Source of the DNA: Actinoplanes lutulentus
GTDB taxonomy: Bacteria > Actinomycetota > Actinomycetes > Mycobacteriales > Micromonosporaceae
Direction: 5' to 3'
Length of the DNA: 64,000 bases
Assembly: GCF_003259845.1 (NCBI RefSeq)
Contig: NZ_QLMJ01000009.1
Span: forward strand, 1 to 64,000
The notes below the pieces were generated by a model, which saw nothing but the letters and a program-made list of their open reading frames with translations, was not told the origin of the DNA and ran no database searches. How positions within the stretch are numbered: the first letter of the stretch is position 1; every line of letters starts with the position of its first letter. Positions 51,102 to 59,261 of the stretch are shown here, one piece after another. Position numbers and translations under genes: made by a program.

Positions 51102-51199
51102 GCGAACGGGCAGATCCCATCTGGCGTGGACATAGGACGATATGGTTTGATCTACGAAGGCCGGGCATTCTCCCCCGTGGATGCCCGGCCCCCATCTTC

Positions 51200-51218
51200 C
51201 GCGCCGCCTTGCGGCGCG
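51200..51218 (-). terminator. Short hairpin after secreted Thr/His-rich gene
   Basis: An 8-bp perfect stem (CGCGCCGC with GCGGCGCG) and 3-nt loop begin 5 nt beyond the stop of the minus-strand gene. There is no T tract, so termination is only possible. Confidence 0.35.
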
Positions 51219-51223
51219 ATCTT

Positions 51224-51841
51224 TCACCAGCCGGGAGCGTCCCACTTGGGTACGCGCGAACCGCCCGGCCCGTGAACGTCGACATCCCCGTTCCCGTGGA
51301 TGATCACGACCCCGGTGTCCGGATCCCCGATGACCAGCGGCTGGTTGCCGTGGTGCCGATCGCCGTGCGGGTTGTCGCTGTTGTGGTGGTCGTTGTCGTG
51401 GTGATCGTTGTGGCTGTCGTGGCTCTGGCTGCCGCCATGGTGATCGCCATGTGTGCTGTGGTCCGGTTCTGTCCAGGTCGGGCTGGGGTGCTCACTCGGC
51501 GTAGGCGGACAGGTGGGCGTGTTCGTGGTGGGTGCGCTCGGGCTCGGTGAGCTCGTGCTGGGAGCGCTTGTCGGGCTGGTGGTACTTGTGGGGCTTGGTG
51601 TTTTTGTCGGGCTTGGTGTTGCTGTCGGGCTTGGTGTTTTTGTCGGCGGCACCGGCCGGTAGCCACCGGGGCTACCGGAGACCGGCCTCCCTCGGGAATC
51701 GAGAATCCGGAGCACGTCGGCGTCAGAATTGCCGTCGGGCGTCTTGCTGGCGACAGGATCGGGTACGTCGCCGCGAGCAACAGATGGCGGCAACAGCGAC
51801 GTGATGACGGCGACCCCGGCGATGGCGACGAATCGGCGCAT
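51224..51841 (-). CDS. Secreted low-complexity protein: Thr/Pro/Ser linker and His/Asp-rich domain
   Basis: 205 residues. A signal peptide (MRRFVAIAGVAVITSLLPPS, cleavage near ARG-DVP) is followed by about 45 ordinary residues, a Pro/Thr/Ser region with TPSPTKTPSPT-type repeats (residues 70-125), then a segment dense in His, Asp, Asn and Gly (HGDHHGG, NDHHDNDHHNSD) that could bind metal ions. A short conserved-looking end (VVIIHGNGDVDVHGPGG) closes it. GGAGG lies 7 nt before ATG 51841. Function unknown; metal binding is inferred from composition only. Confidence 0.65.
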   Translation of the reverse strand: MRRFVAIAGVAVITSLLPPSVARGDVPDPVASKTPDGNSDADVLRILDSRGRPVSGSPGGYRPVPPTKTPSPTATPSPTKTPSPTSTTSPTSAPSTSSPSPSAPTTNTPTCPPTPSEHPSPTWTEPDHSTHGDHHGGSQSHDSHNDHHDNDHHNSDNPHGDRHHGNQPLVIGDPDTGVVIIHGNGDVDVHGPGGSRVPKWDAPGW

Positions 51842-51986
51842 CCGGAGACCTCCTTGATCGGGAAGGACGGAACCCCCCGAGGCTATCCCCATACCGGACA
51901 AATCGGTCAAAAGTCAGGCCGCTATCACCCGTAGTCATCGACGAATCTGATGGTGCCGAGGCCGTCCACAGTGCTTCCATGACCGG

Positions 51987-52613
51987 ATGGATGTTCTCCT
52001 GGACGCCGTCGACCGCGTACTGGAGAGCCTGCGCCACCGCTGGCCGAGAGCGCTGTTCATCATCGGCGTCACCCTGTGGCTCCTGTCCACCGCGGCGGCG
52101 GTGGCGGTAACCACACTGAGCGGCAGCCTCGCAACCGGCGTAGTGATAGCCGCGCTGCCGTCCGCGCTCCTGATCATCGTGACGGTGCGAGGCCTGGACC
52201 GCCTGCCCTGGCCGACCTGGCCCCTGGGCGTAGCCCTACCGGTCTTCCTGGCCGGCCTGGTCGCCCCGGTGGCCCAGCGCTTCGAGGACCCGTTCGACTG
52301 GCTCGTACCGATCCTGGTCTTCCTCTACGCCCAAATCTTCCTGGGCACCCTAGCCGCGGCCGACGAGCTGAAACGCCGCCGCTCCACCCAGGACTCGACG
52401 ATGAGCCCCATCGGCAGCCCAGCAGCCCCAGCAGCGGCAGCCCCAGCCGCCCTCACTAGGTCACCCTCCGCCGTGGCAGTCCCAGCCCTGGCAGCCGCCA
52501 GGCCAGTGGCAGCCCCGCCCACCCGACCAAAGCAACCGTTAACAACCCACTACCGAAACAGCCCAACCCGGCCCGCGCTCACAGTCGTGTCCCCGGCCCT
52601 CGCGCGACCGTAA
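51987..52613 (+). CDS. Membrane protein with disordered Ala/Pro tail running into the repeat array
   Basis: 208 residues. Four hydrophobic helices lie between residues 20 and 125 (ALFIIGVTLWLLSTAAAVAV, GVVIAALPSALLIIVTV, PLGVALPVFLAGLVAPVA, LVPILVFLYAQIFLGTLAA). Residues 130-208 are Ala/Pro/Ser/Arg-rich and use many A-ending codons (GCA, CCA, GTA), unlike neighbours. The stop TAA lies inside the first full unit of the 63-bp repeat array, so array growth may have changed the C-terminus. Family not recognised. Confidence 0.6.
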   Translation: MDVLLDAVDRVLESLRHRWPRALFIIGVTLWLLSTAAAVAVTTLSGSLATGVVIAALPSALLIIVTVRGLDRLPWPTWPLGVALPVFLAGLVAPVAQRFEDPFDWLVPILVFLYAQIFLGTLAAADELKRRRSTQDSTMSPIGSPAAPAAAAPAALTRSPSAVAVPALAAARPVAAPPTRPKQPLTTHYRNSPTRPALTVVSPALARP

Positions 52614-53018
52614 GCGCGAGCCGGCCGTGCCCGGCTCGCGCTCGTGGTCGTGTTTCCGGCTCTTGCGCGACCGTAAGCGCTGGCCGGTCGGGTCCGGCTT
52701 GTGCTTGTGGTCGTGTTTTCGGCTCTTGCGCGACCGTAAGCGCTGGCCGGTCGGGTCCGGCTTGTGCTTGTGGTCGTGTTTTCGGCTCTTGCGCGACCGT
52801 AAGCGCTGGCCGGTCGGGTCCGGCTTGTGTTTGTGGTCGTGTTCCCGGCCCTTGCGCGACCACAAGCGCGAGCTGGCCCGGTCTGGGTATTTGCCGGCTG
52901 TCGCTCACGGCTGCCGGCTGTACGGCGTGGCGACCGCCAGCGACAGCCAGTTTCGGCCGGCTGTCGTTCACGGCTGCCAGCTGCACAGCGTGGTGACCGC
53001 TGCGTACAGCCGGTCCAA
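52566..53018. repeat. 63-bp tandem repeat array (two related families) in a gene-free gap
   Basis: Units starting GCGCGACCGTAAGCG begin at 52602, 52665, 52728 and 52791, with partial units on both sides; units two and three are identical. A second pair of 63-bp units, starting GCCGGCTGTCG, follows at 52893 and 52956. A diverged fragment recurs near 53060-53115. The gap 52614-53196 holds no convincing gene: the period is a multiple of 3 and most frames stay open with 21-residue repeats. Each unit contains the inverted pair CGACCG and CGGTCG. Confidence 0.8.
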
Positions 53019-53183
53019 GCTCGTGCCCGGCCGGGCATGCCCCGTCCCAGCTCGGGGCCGGTTTGTGCTTGTGGTCGTGTTTCCGGCTTCCTCACGACCG
53101 CGAGCGCAAGCCGGGGCCCGTGTGCCTTGTGGCTGGCGGGCTGGGGTGGGGCGGACCGCGGGCCCACATCGCCTGGGAGTGTC

Positions 53184-53189
53184 TAGGCT
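53184..53189 (+). promoter_or_regulatory. -10 box of leaderless isomerase-family gene
   Basis: TAGGCT lies 7 nt before ATG 53197, the same hexamer and nearly the same spacing as at pdxY. Confidence 0.5.
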
Positions 53190-53196
53190 TTGAGGC

Positions 53197-53982
53197 ATGA
53201 GCACCCTTGCCGGCCGTACCATCGCGGCCCTGCGCAGTGAGCACGACACCCTCGCGAGCCTCGTTCCCGCGCTCTCCGCCGACCAGCTGACCGGGCCGTC
53301 CGGGGCTTCCGCCTGGACGGTTGCCGACGTCCTCTCGCACCTGGGCAGCGGCGCCGAGATCACGCTGGCCGGTTTCCGGGCGGCGGTGGGTGAGGCGGAG
53401 GCGCCAGGCCCGGACTTCAACCAGGGCGTGTGGGACCGCTGGAACGCCCTCGCCCCGCAGGACCAGGCAACCGGCGAGGTCGCGTCGGATAAGGAGCTGG
53501 TCACCGCCCTCGAAGCCGTACCCGAGGAGCGTCATGAAGAGCTGCGCGTGCGGACCTTCCTGCCCGACCCGGTTCCGTTCGCGCTGTTCGCCGCCCTGCG
53601 GCTGAGCGAGGTATCCCAGCACAGCTGGGACGTCCGCGCCGGCCTCGACCCGTCCGCGGCTCTCGCCGACGACTCCACCGAGCTTCTCGCCGAGCACCTG
53701 AGCGGCGGCCTCGGCTTCCTGCTCGGTTTCATCGGCAAGCCGAAGGCGGTCACCGAGCCCGCCGTGATCGAGATCAGCGGCACGCCGTACAGCATCGTGG
53801 TCGACGACTCGGTCCGCCTCACCACCGAGACGCTGACCGCGACGGCGACGTTCAACGGGCCGCTGGAGTCCGCGTTGCGGCTGCTCTACGGCCGCCTGAA
53901 CCCGGAGTACACCCCCGACGACCTCACCGTCACCGGCAACGTCACCCTCGACGAGCTGCGGGCAACCTTCCCCGGTTTCTGA
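53197..53982 (+). CDS. Maleylpyruvate isomerase family mycothiol-dependent enzyme (DinB-like)
   Basis: 261 residues, cytosolic. The N-terminal four-helix bundle of the MDMPI/DinB type shows ASAWTVADVLSHLGSGAEI, whose His (about residue 49) is a usual metal ligand, and LSEVSQHSWDVRAGLDPS with a second His and Asp. The C-terminal 70 residues form the sterol-carrier-like domain of this family. Members use mycothiol, the actinobacterial thiol, as cofactor; the substrate here is unknown. A TAGGCT box 7 nt upstream marks a leaderless start. A bidirectional palindromic terminator follows. Confidence 0.87.
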   Translation: MSTLAGRTIAALRSEHDTLASLVPALSADQLTGPSGASAWTVADVLSHLGSGAEITLAGFRAAVGEAEAPGPDFNQGVWDRWNALAPQDQATGEVASDKELVTALEAVPEERHEELRVRTFLPDPVPFALFAALRLSEVSQHSWDVRAGLDPSAALADDSTELLAEHLSGGLGFLLGFIGKPKAVTEPAVIEISGTPYSIVVDDSVRLTTETLTATATFNGPLESALRLLYGRLNPEYTPDDLTVTGNVTLDELRATFPGF

Positions 53983-53999
53983 GGCGACCAGAAACGGAT

Positions 54000-54031
54000 G
54001 ACCCGGCCGCGGCGATCGCCGCGGCCGGGTC
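54000..54031. terminator. Bidirectional palindromic terminator
   Basis: A perfect 32-bp palindrome (16-bp arms around GATC) sits between two convergent genes, 17 nt after one stop and 13 nt from the other. The T tract is weak on both strands. Confidence 0.6.
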
Positions 54032-54044
54032 CGTAAAACGCGTT

Positions 54045-55713
54045 CTAGGCGGGCAGCACCCACTTCTGGTTGGCGCCGCCGTGGCAGTCCCAGATGTGGA
54101 TCTGCTGGCCGTCGGCGGAGCTGTTCTGGCTCACGTCGAGGCAGCGCCCCGACTGCGGATTCCGGATCGAGCCGTCGGCCTGCGGCGTCCAGTTCTGCGC
54201 CCCGGACCCGTTGCATGTCCAGAGCTGCGCCTTGGTCCCGTTGACGGTCGCCCCGCCGGCCACGTCGAGGCATTTGCCCAGCGCCCGGAGCGTGCTGCCC
54301 TGCCGCGTCCAGTTCTGCGCGCCACTGCCGTTGCACGTCCACAGCTGGATCTTCGTGCCGTCGGCGGTCGCCGCACCGGAGACGTCCAGGCACTTACCGG
54401 CCAACCCCTTGATCGCACCCGAAGATGCCGAAGAAAGCTCCTTTATCCGGATATTGCGGAACGATGCCTCATCCCCGTCACCGTGGTTCTGGATGCCGAT
54501 GTGCCCCGCCAGGGACCGCACCGGATCCACATTCAGAAAATCATTTATCTGTACGCCGTTGAGAAAGACCCGCAACCGCTCACCTTCGACGAGAAGCTCA
54601 TAGGTGTTCCACGCCCCCGGCGGGTTCAGCGCCGCATCCCGGGCCGCCAGATCCGCGGACTTGAACGTATAAACCGCCCCGGTCGTCCGATCCGCCGCGT
54701 CGGTGGCGTCGATCTGCACCTCGTACCCGTTGTTGACCGCCGACCACGGGTCGCTCGACGGCGGGAATCCGATGAAGACGCCGGTGTTGTCGTCCCCCGG
54801 CGAGCCGCCAGTCCAGCTTCAATGAGTAGCTGGTGAACTGCTTCGCGCTGTACCAGTAGAGGCCCATCCCACCGGTCGACGTGAGGGTCGCGTCGGTGTT
54901 GGTGAACGCGCCCGGCCCGGCCTGTGACCAGCCCGCCGTCGAGCCGTTGAACAGCGGGACGTACCCGGTCTCCGGCCGGCAGTCCGCTTTGGCCTGGCCG
55001 GCCGCGTACCGAATGCCGCCGAGCAGATGCGCGCGGAAGGCGCCGTCGGTGTACGACGCGACGGTGTGCCCGCCACCGGTGTAGAAGGAGCGTCCACCCT
55101 GGTACGGCTTGCACCATGAGTGCGGATGATCGGCGCCCATGGTCCCGCCGGAGTACGACGACTCGTCCAGAGTCGCCAGCACATGAGCCGTGGACCGGGC
55201 GTTGGTGCGGTAGTCGTACCACTCGTCGGTGCGGTTCCAGACCTGGGGCAGGTGGGCGGTAGCGGCGTGTGCCCGGTCCTCGACCTTCACGTTGGCGGAC
55301 TGGATGGCCGGGTGCGAGGCGAACCACGCGCCGACCAGTTCGCCGTAGAACGGCCAGTCGTACTCGGTGTCGGCGGCGGCGTGCACCCCGACATAACCGC
55401 GACCGGACTTGATCCAGGTCTCGAACGCGGTCTGCTGCGCCGCGTTGAGCACGTCACCGGTCGTATTCAGAAAGACCACTGCTTCAAAGCTGGATAAAGC
55501 CGTGAACACAGCCGGGTCCTCGGTGGCCGTCACCGAGAAACCGTTTGCAGCGCCCAGCTCGCGGATCGTCTGGGTTCCGGCCGCGATGGAGTCGTGCCGG
55601 AAACCGGCCGTACGGGAGAAGACCAGCACGTCATAGGGGGTGTCGGCGTGCGCCGCGGCAGGCACGCCGAGCATCGAAGCGACCACTGCTAAAAGAAGCA
55701 AGACTCGTCTCAC
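54045..55713 (-). pseudogene. Secreted ThuA - DUF1080 - ricin-B lectin protein, interrupted by a frameshift
   Basis: From GTG 55713: signal peptide (RRVLLLLAVVASMLGVPAAAHA), then a ThuA-like domain (VLVFSRTAGFRHDSI to FYTGGGHTVASY) and a DUF1080 (3-keto-glucoside hydrolase-like) domain starting YVPLFNGSTAGW. At 54794-54798 a run of five G (minus strand) moves the frame by one; with four G the reading LAGDDNTGVFIGF is restored and continues to the ricin-B lectin with three Q-x-W repeats. Intact length would be about 555 residues. The GTG overlaps the upstream stop as GTGA, so it is second in an operon with the sugar dehydrogenase. It is either a real frameshift or a sequencing error in the homopolymer. 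Confidence 0.8.
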
Positions 55714-58511
55714 GGAAGCACCCACTTCTGGTTGGCTCCGGTTCCGCAGTCCCAGATGTGAATCTGCTGACCGTCGGCGGAGTTGTTCTGGCTGACATCG
55801 AGGCAGCGCCCGGACTGCGGGTTGCGGATCGTGCCGTCGGCCTGCGGCGCCCAGTTCTGCGCCCCGGAGCCGTTGCACGTCCAGAGCTGGGCTTTCGTGC
55901 CGTTCACCAGCGCCCCGCCGGCCACGTCGAGACACTTGCCGAGGGCGCGGAACGTCTGTCCCTGCCGGGCCCAGTGCTGCGCGGCGGTGCCGTTGCAGGT
56001 GTAGAGCTGGATCTTGGTGCCGTCAGCGGACAAAGCCCCGTTGACGTCCAGGCACTTGCTCGCCAGGCCCTTGACCGGGCCCGAGGCCGAGCCGTTCAGG
56101 GTGAAGGCGTCCACGTCGTACAGCGCGCCGGTCGCGGCGCCGGCGAAGGTCAGGTACAGCGTGGTGGTTCCGGCCGGAGCGCCGCTCACCGCGCCGGTGA
56201 CGTTCGTGAACGTCTCCCAGCCGCCGGTCACCGGCACGGTGGCCGAGCCGAGCACCGTCCCGGTCGGCGAACCGGCCCTGATCTGCAGCGTTCCGCCAAC
56301 CCCGGCGGACGAGACCCGGGCGGTGAAGGACGTGACCCCACCCAGTTGGTACGGCTCAAAGGCGACCCAGTCACCGTTGTTGATGTCCCCGACGGTCTTT
56401 CCACCCTCCGCCGGCGTCTTGGTGAACGTGGTGATCCCGGACGAGGTCTTGAAGTGCTCGGCCTGCCGGTGCCGGGGCTGCAGGATGTGCTGCTGGTGCG
56501 TGGTGAGCCCGGCCGCATCGGTGTACTCGGCGTCGAAGACCGCGAAGATGTTCGCCGCCGCGTCGTGCTCGCCGTCGACCGGGATGGTGATGACGCCGGT
56601 GCAGCCGTTCACCGAGGTGATCTGGTGGCCGTGGCTGTCGTGGCCGAGAACGTACGTCATCTTGGCCCGGGCACAGTTGATCGTGCCGTCCTCGGGGTCA
56701 CTGGGGGTGAAGGTGAACGGGATGGTGTCGCCGTAGGAGAAGAGCTGCCCGTTGCCCGGTGTACCGATGCTGATGGTCGGCGCGGTGTTGCCGACACCGA
56801 TCTGGACACTCGCGGTACCGGTCGCGCCCTGCGGGTCGGTCACGGTTAGTGTCACGTTGTAGGTGCCGTTGGCCGCATAGGTCTTTACCGGATTCGCCGA
56901 ACCAGACGACGTGCCGTCGCCGAAGTTCCAGGAGTACGTCAGTGCGCCACCCTCCGGGTCGGAGGAGCCGGCCGAGGAGAACGTGACGGTGAGCGGCGCC
57001 TGCCCGGTGGTGGGCGCGCCCGCGGCGACGGCGGTCGGCGCGCGGTTGCCGCCGCCCACGTAGTCGTATCGGTAGAGCGCGGAGTTGGCGTCGCCGTTGA
57101 AGTACCCGGTGCCGTAATCCAGCACGTAGAGCGCGCCGTCCGGCCCGAACGCCATGTCCATCACCTGTTTGCCGGCCCACGGGAAGTCGGAGATCGCCCC
57201 GACCGAGCCGTCGGCGCCGACGTGGATCGGCTTGATCCAGCCCCGGCCCAGCTCACCGGCGAAGAAGTGGCCGTCGAGCGACTGCGGGAACTTCGTCGCC
57301 GACGTGTTGGAGGCGTCGTAGCGGTAGACCGGTCCGGCCATCGGCGACTCGGATCCGCCGCCGAACTCCGGCGGGCTGCCGGCGTCTCCGGCGTACCGAA
57401 TCCAGGCGGAACGCGCAGGTGGCAGGGTGGTCTGGCCGGTGTTGCGGAACGAGTTGTTCGCAGGCCCGGCGGCGCAGTTGTACTTCGCCCCGGTGGTCCC
57501 GGTGCTGAAGTTCCACTCGTTGTACGTCTCGGTGCTGGTGTTCGTCCCGGTGCAGTACGGCCATCCGTAGTTGCCCGCGCTGGTGATCCGGTTGAACTCG
57601 ACCTGCCCGCTGGGCCCGCGGTTCGCATCCGTGGATCCCGCGTCCGGACCGTAGTCGCCGAGGTAGACGATGCCGGTGGCCTTGTCGACGCTCATCCGGA
57701 ACGGGTTGCGGAAGCCCATCGCGTAGATCTCCGGGCGGGTGTTCGCGGTGCCCGAGGCGAACAGGTTGCCGCTCGGGATCGAGTACGTCCCGTTCGCATT
57801 CACCTTGATCCGCAGCACCTTGCCGCGCAGGTCGTTGGTGTTGCCAGCGGTGCGCTGCGCGTCGTACGCGGGGTTGCGGTTCGTCCGCTCGTCCAGCGGC
57901 GAATATCCGGCCGAGTCGAACGGGTTGCTGTCGTCACCGGTCGACAGATAGAGATTGCCGGCCGCGTCGAAGTCGATGTCCCCGCCGACGTGACAGCAGA
58001 TGCCCCGGGTGGCCGGCACGTCGAGAACGGTCACCGCACTGCCGGTGTTCAGCGTCCAGTCGGCGTTCAGCGTGTACCGGGCGAGCCGGTTCACCCCGTT
58101 CCACGCGGAGAAATCGGTTCCGGTGGCGGGCGCGTCCCCGGCCGGCGTGGAGAGCGGCGGCGCGTAATACAGATAGATCTGCCGGTTGGTCGCGAAGCCC
58201 GGGTCGACCCCGACGCCCTGCAGGCCTTCCTCGTCGTGCGTGTAGACCGGCAGCGTGCCGATCACCGTGGTGGCGCCGGCGGCGTCGGTACGCCGCAGCG
58301 TCCCGTTCCGGGCGGTGTGCAGCACCGATCGGTCCGGCAGCACTGCGATCGCCATCGGCTCGCCCACCTCGGCGACACCCTTGGCGAGCGTGACCTGCTG
58401 AAAGTCGGCCGGATCGACCGGATGAGCGAGAGCCGGCCGAGGCGCGGCCAGGATCAGCGATGGGACGAGGAGAAGCGACCCGAGGACGGAGAAACCGCGT
58501 TTCAGGGGCAT
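55710..58511 (-). CDS. Secreted PQQ-type sugar dehydrogenase with PKD, CBM6-like and ricin-B lectin domains
   Basis: 933 residues from ATG 58511 (GTG 58523 possible). Signal peptide to about ALA-HPV. Residues 30-480 are a glucose/sorbosone dehydrogenase-type six-bladed propeller (MAIAVLPDRSVLHTARNG, EEGLQGVGVDPGFATN, GRGWIKPIHVG, DMAFGPDGALYVLDYG), expected to oxidise sugars with PQQ outside the cell. A PKD domain follows (RAPTAVAAGAPTTGQAPLTV), then a beta-rich region, a CBM6-like module (GDINNGDWVAFEPYQLGG) and a ricin-B lectin with CLDVNGA and Q-x-W motifs. It is first in an operon with the ThuA protein; a joint role in sugar polymer use is inferred. The lectins of the two proteins are close duplicates. 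Confidence 0.88.
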   Translation of the reverse strand: MPLKRGFSVLGSLLLVPSLILAAPRPALAHPVDPADFQQVTLAKGVAEVGEPMAIAVLPDRSVLHTARNGTLRRTDAAGATTVIGTLPVYTHDEEGLQGVGVDPGFATNRQIYLYYAPPLSTPAGDAPATGTDFSAWNGVNRLARYTLNADWTLNTGSAVTVLDVPATRGICCHVGGDIDFDAAGNLYLSTGDDSNPFDSAGYSPLDERTNRNPAYDAQRTAGNTNDLRGKVLRIKVNANGTYSIPSGNLFASGTANTRPEIYAMGFRNPFRMSVDKATGIVYLGDYGPDAGSTDANRGPSGQVEFNRITSAGNYGWPYCTGTNTSTETYNEWNFSTGTTGAKYNCAAGPANNSFRNTGQTTLPPARSAWIRYAGDAGSPPEFGGGSESPMAGPVYRYDASNTSATKFPQSLDGHFFAGELGRGWIKPIHVGADGSVGAISDFPWAGKQVMDMAFGPDGALYVLDYGTGYFNGDANSALYRYDYVGGGNRAPTAVAAGAPTTGQAPLTVTFSSAGSSDPEGGALTYSWNFGDGTSSGSANPVKTYAANGTYNVTLTVTDPQGATGTASVQIGVGNTAPTISIGTPGNGQLFSYGDTIPFTFTPSDPEDGTINCARAKMTYVLGHDSHGHQITSVNGCTGVITIPVDGEHDAAANIFAVFDAEYTDAAGLTTHQQHILQPRHRQAEHFKTSSGITTFTKTPAEGGKTVGDINNGDWVAFEPYQLGGVTSFTARVSSAGVGGTLQIRAGSPTGTVLGSATVPVTGGWETFTNVTGAVSGAPAGTTTLYLTFAGAATGALYDVDAFTLNGSASGPVKGLASKCLDVNGALSADGTKIQLYTCNGTAAQHWARQGQTFRALGKCLDVAGGALVNGTKAQLWTCNGSGAQNWAPQADGTIRNPQSGRCLDVSQNNSADGQQIHIWDCGTGANQKWVLP

Positions 58512-58620
58512 GGGCAGGTCCACTTTCTTTCCAGGTGGATGCCAAGGGGCGGGACCTGCGCCGACTCGCCGAGCCCTGGCCGGGGGAGCGGGACCGAGGG
58601 AGGGGCCCGCAGGGTTACCA

Positions 58621-58633
58621 CCGTGTTACACGG
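58621..58633. promoter_or_regulatory. Palindromic operator candidate upstream of sugar dehydrogenase operon
   Basis: CCGTGT-T-ACACGG is a perfect 6-1-6 palindrome 110 nt upstream of the operon start, in a region that also carries AT-rich stretches (CATTAACG, GAAACTTTT) on the minus strand. Binding by a carbohydrate-responsive regulator is only a guess. Confidence 0.4.
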
Positions 58634-58696
58634 CTCCCCCGACGTTAATGACTTTCGATGCCCGAGTCCATACTTTCATCGATAGCGACAAAAGTT

Positions 58697-59260
58697 TCAG
58701 TCCTGATGGATGCCCTCTGCCGTGAGTTGCTCGCCGATGCGGTGCAGGGCGTTGCGCAGGCGCCACTTCGCGGTGCCCTCCGGGATGTTCAGTGCCAGCG
58801 CCACCTCGCGATAGGTCAACCCGTCGTAATACGCCAGCATCACCGCTTGTCGATGCGTTGCGGGCAGGTCCGCGACCGCTCGCCGCACCTGCCGGTTCGT
58901 CGTCGAGGTCAGCACCGCGTCTTCGACGCGATGCTCCGGCTCGCCGCCGGCCGCTGCCACGATCACGCTTGCTTGGGTACGCCGCCGGCGCACCCAGTCG
59001 ATGCCCCTCCTGCGAGCGATCATGCTGAGCCAGCCGCCCAGCGGAGCGCGGTGCGGATCGAAACGCTCGGGCCGCTGCCACAGGTCGACGAAGACCTCCT
59101 GAGTGATGTCCTCGGCGGCGCCCCGATCCCGCGTCATCTGCAGCGCCAGCCCGTAGACGGCTGGGCTGTATCGGTCATACACCTCGCCGAGGCACTCCTC
59201 GGAACCGGCCATCAACTCGTCGCGGATGCGCACGTCGTCCGCCACCGGCAGCGGCCGCAT
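58697..59260 (-). CDS. ECF RNA polymerase sigma factor (SigK-like)
   Basis: 187 residues. Region 2: VYDRYSPAVYGLALQMTRDRGAAEDITQEVFVDLW with the usual AEDxxQExF pattern; region 4: LPATHRQAVMLAYYDGLTYREVALALNIPEGTAKWRLRNAL, written here across the helix-turn-helix. The linker is short, as in group SigK/RpoE-like factors. Start ATG 59260 is one nt after the anti-sigma stop; GTG 59269 would overlap it. Genes are in the order anti-sigma then sigma, which is unusual since sigma often comes first. The carbohydrate operon downstream may be a target (inference). Confidence 0.88.
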   Translation of the reverse strand: MRPLPVADDVRIRDELMAGSEECLGEVYDRYSPAVYGLALQMTRDRGAAEDITQEVFVDLWQRPERFDPHRAPLGGWLSMIARRRGIDWVRRRRTQASVIVAAAGGEPEHRVEDAVLTSTTNRQVRRAVADLPATHRQAVMLAYYDGLTYREVALALNIPEGTAKWRLRNALHRIGEQLTAEGIHQD

Positions 59261-59261
59261 C

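Noticed and set aside
52566..53018. CRISPR-like periodic repeats
   Set aside because: The whole 63-bp unit repeats without variable spacers, and no cas gene is in the window.
52539..53193. Proteins made of 21-residue repeats on either strand of the 63-bp array
   Set aside because: Most frames are open because the period is a multiple of three; none has a convincing start, ribosome site or domain.
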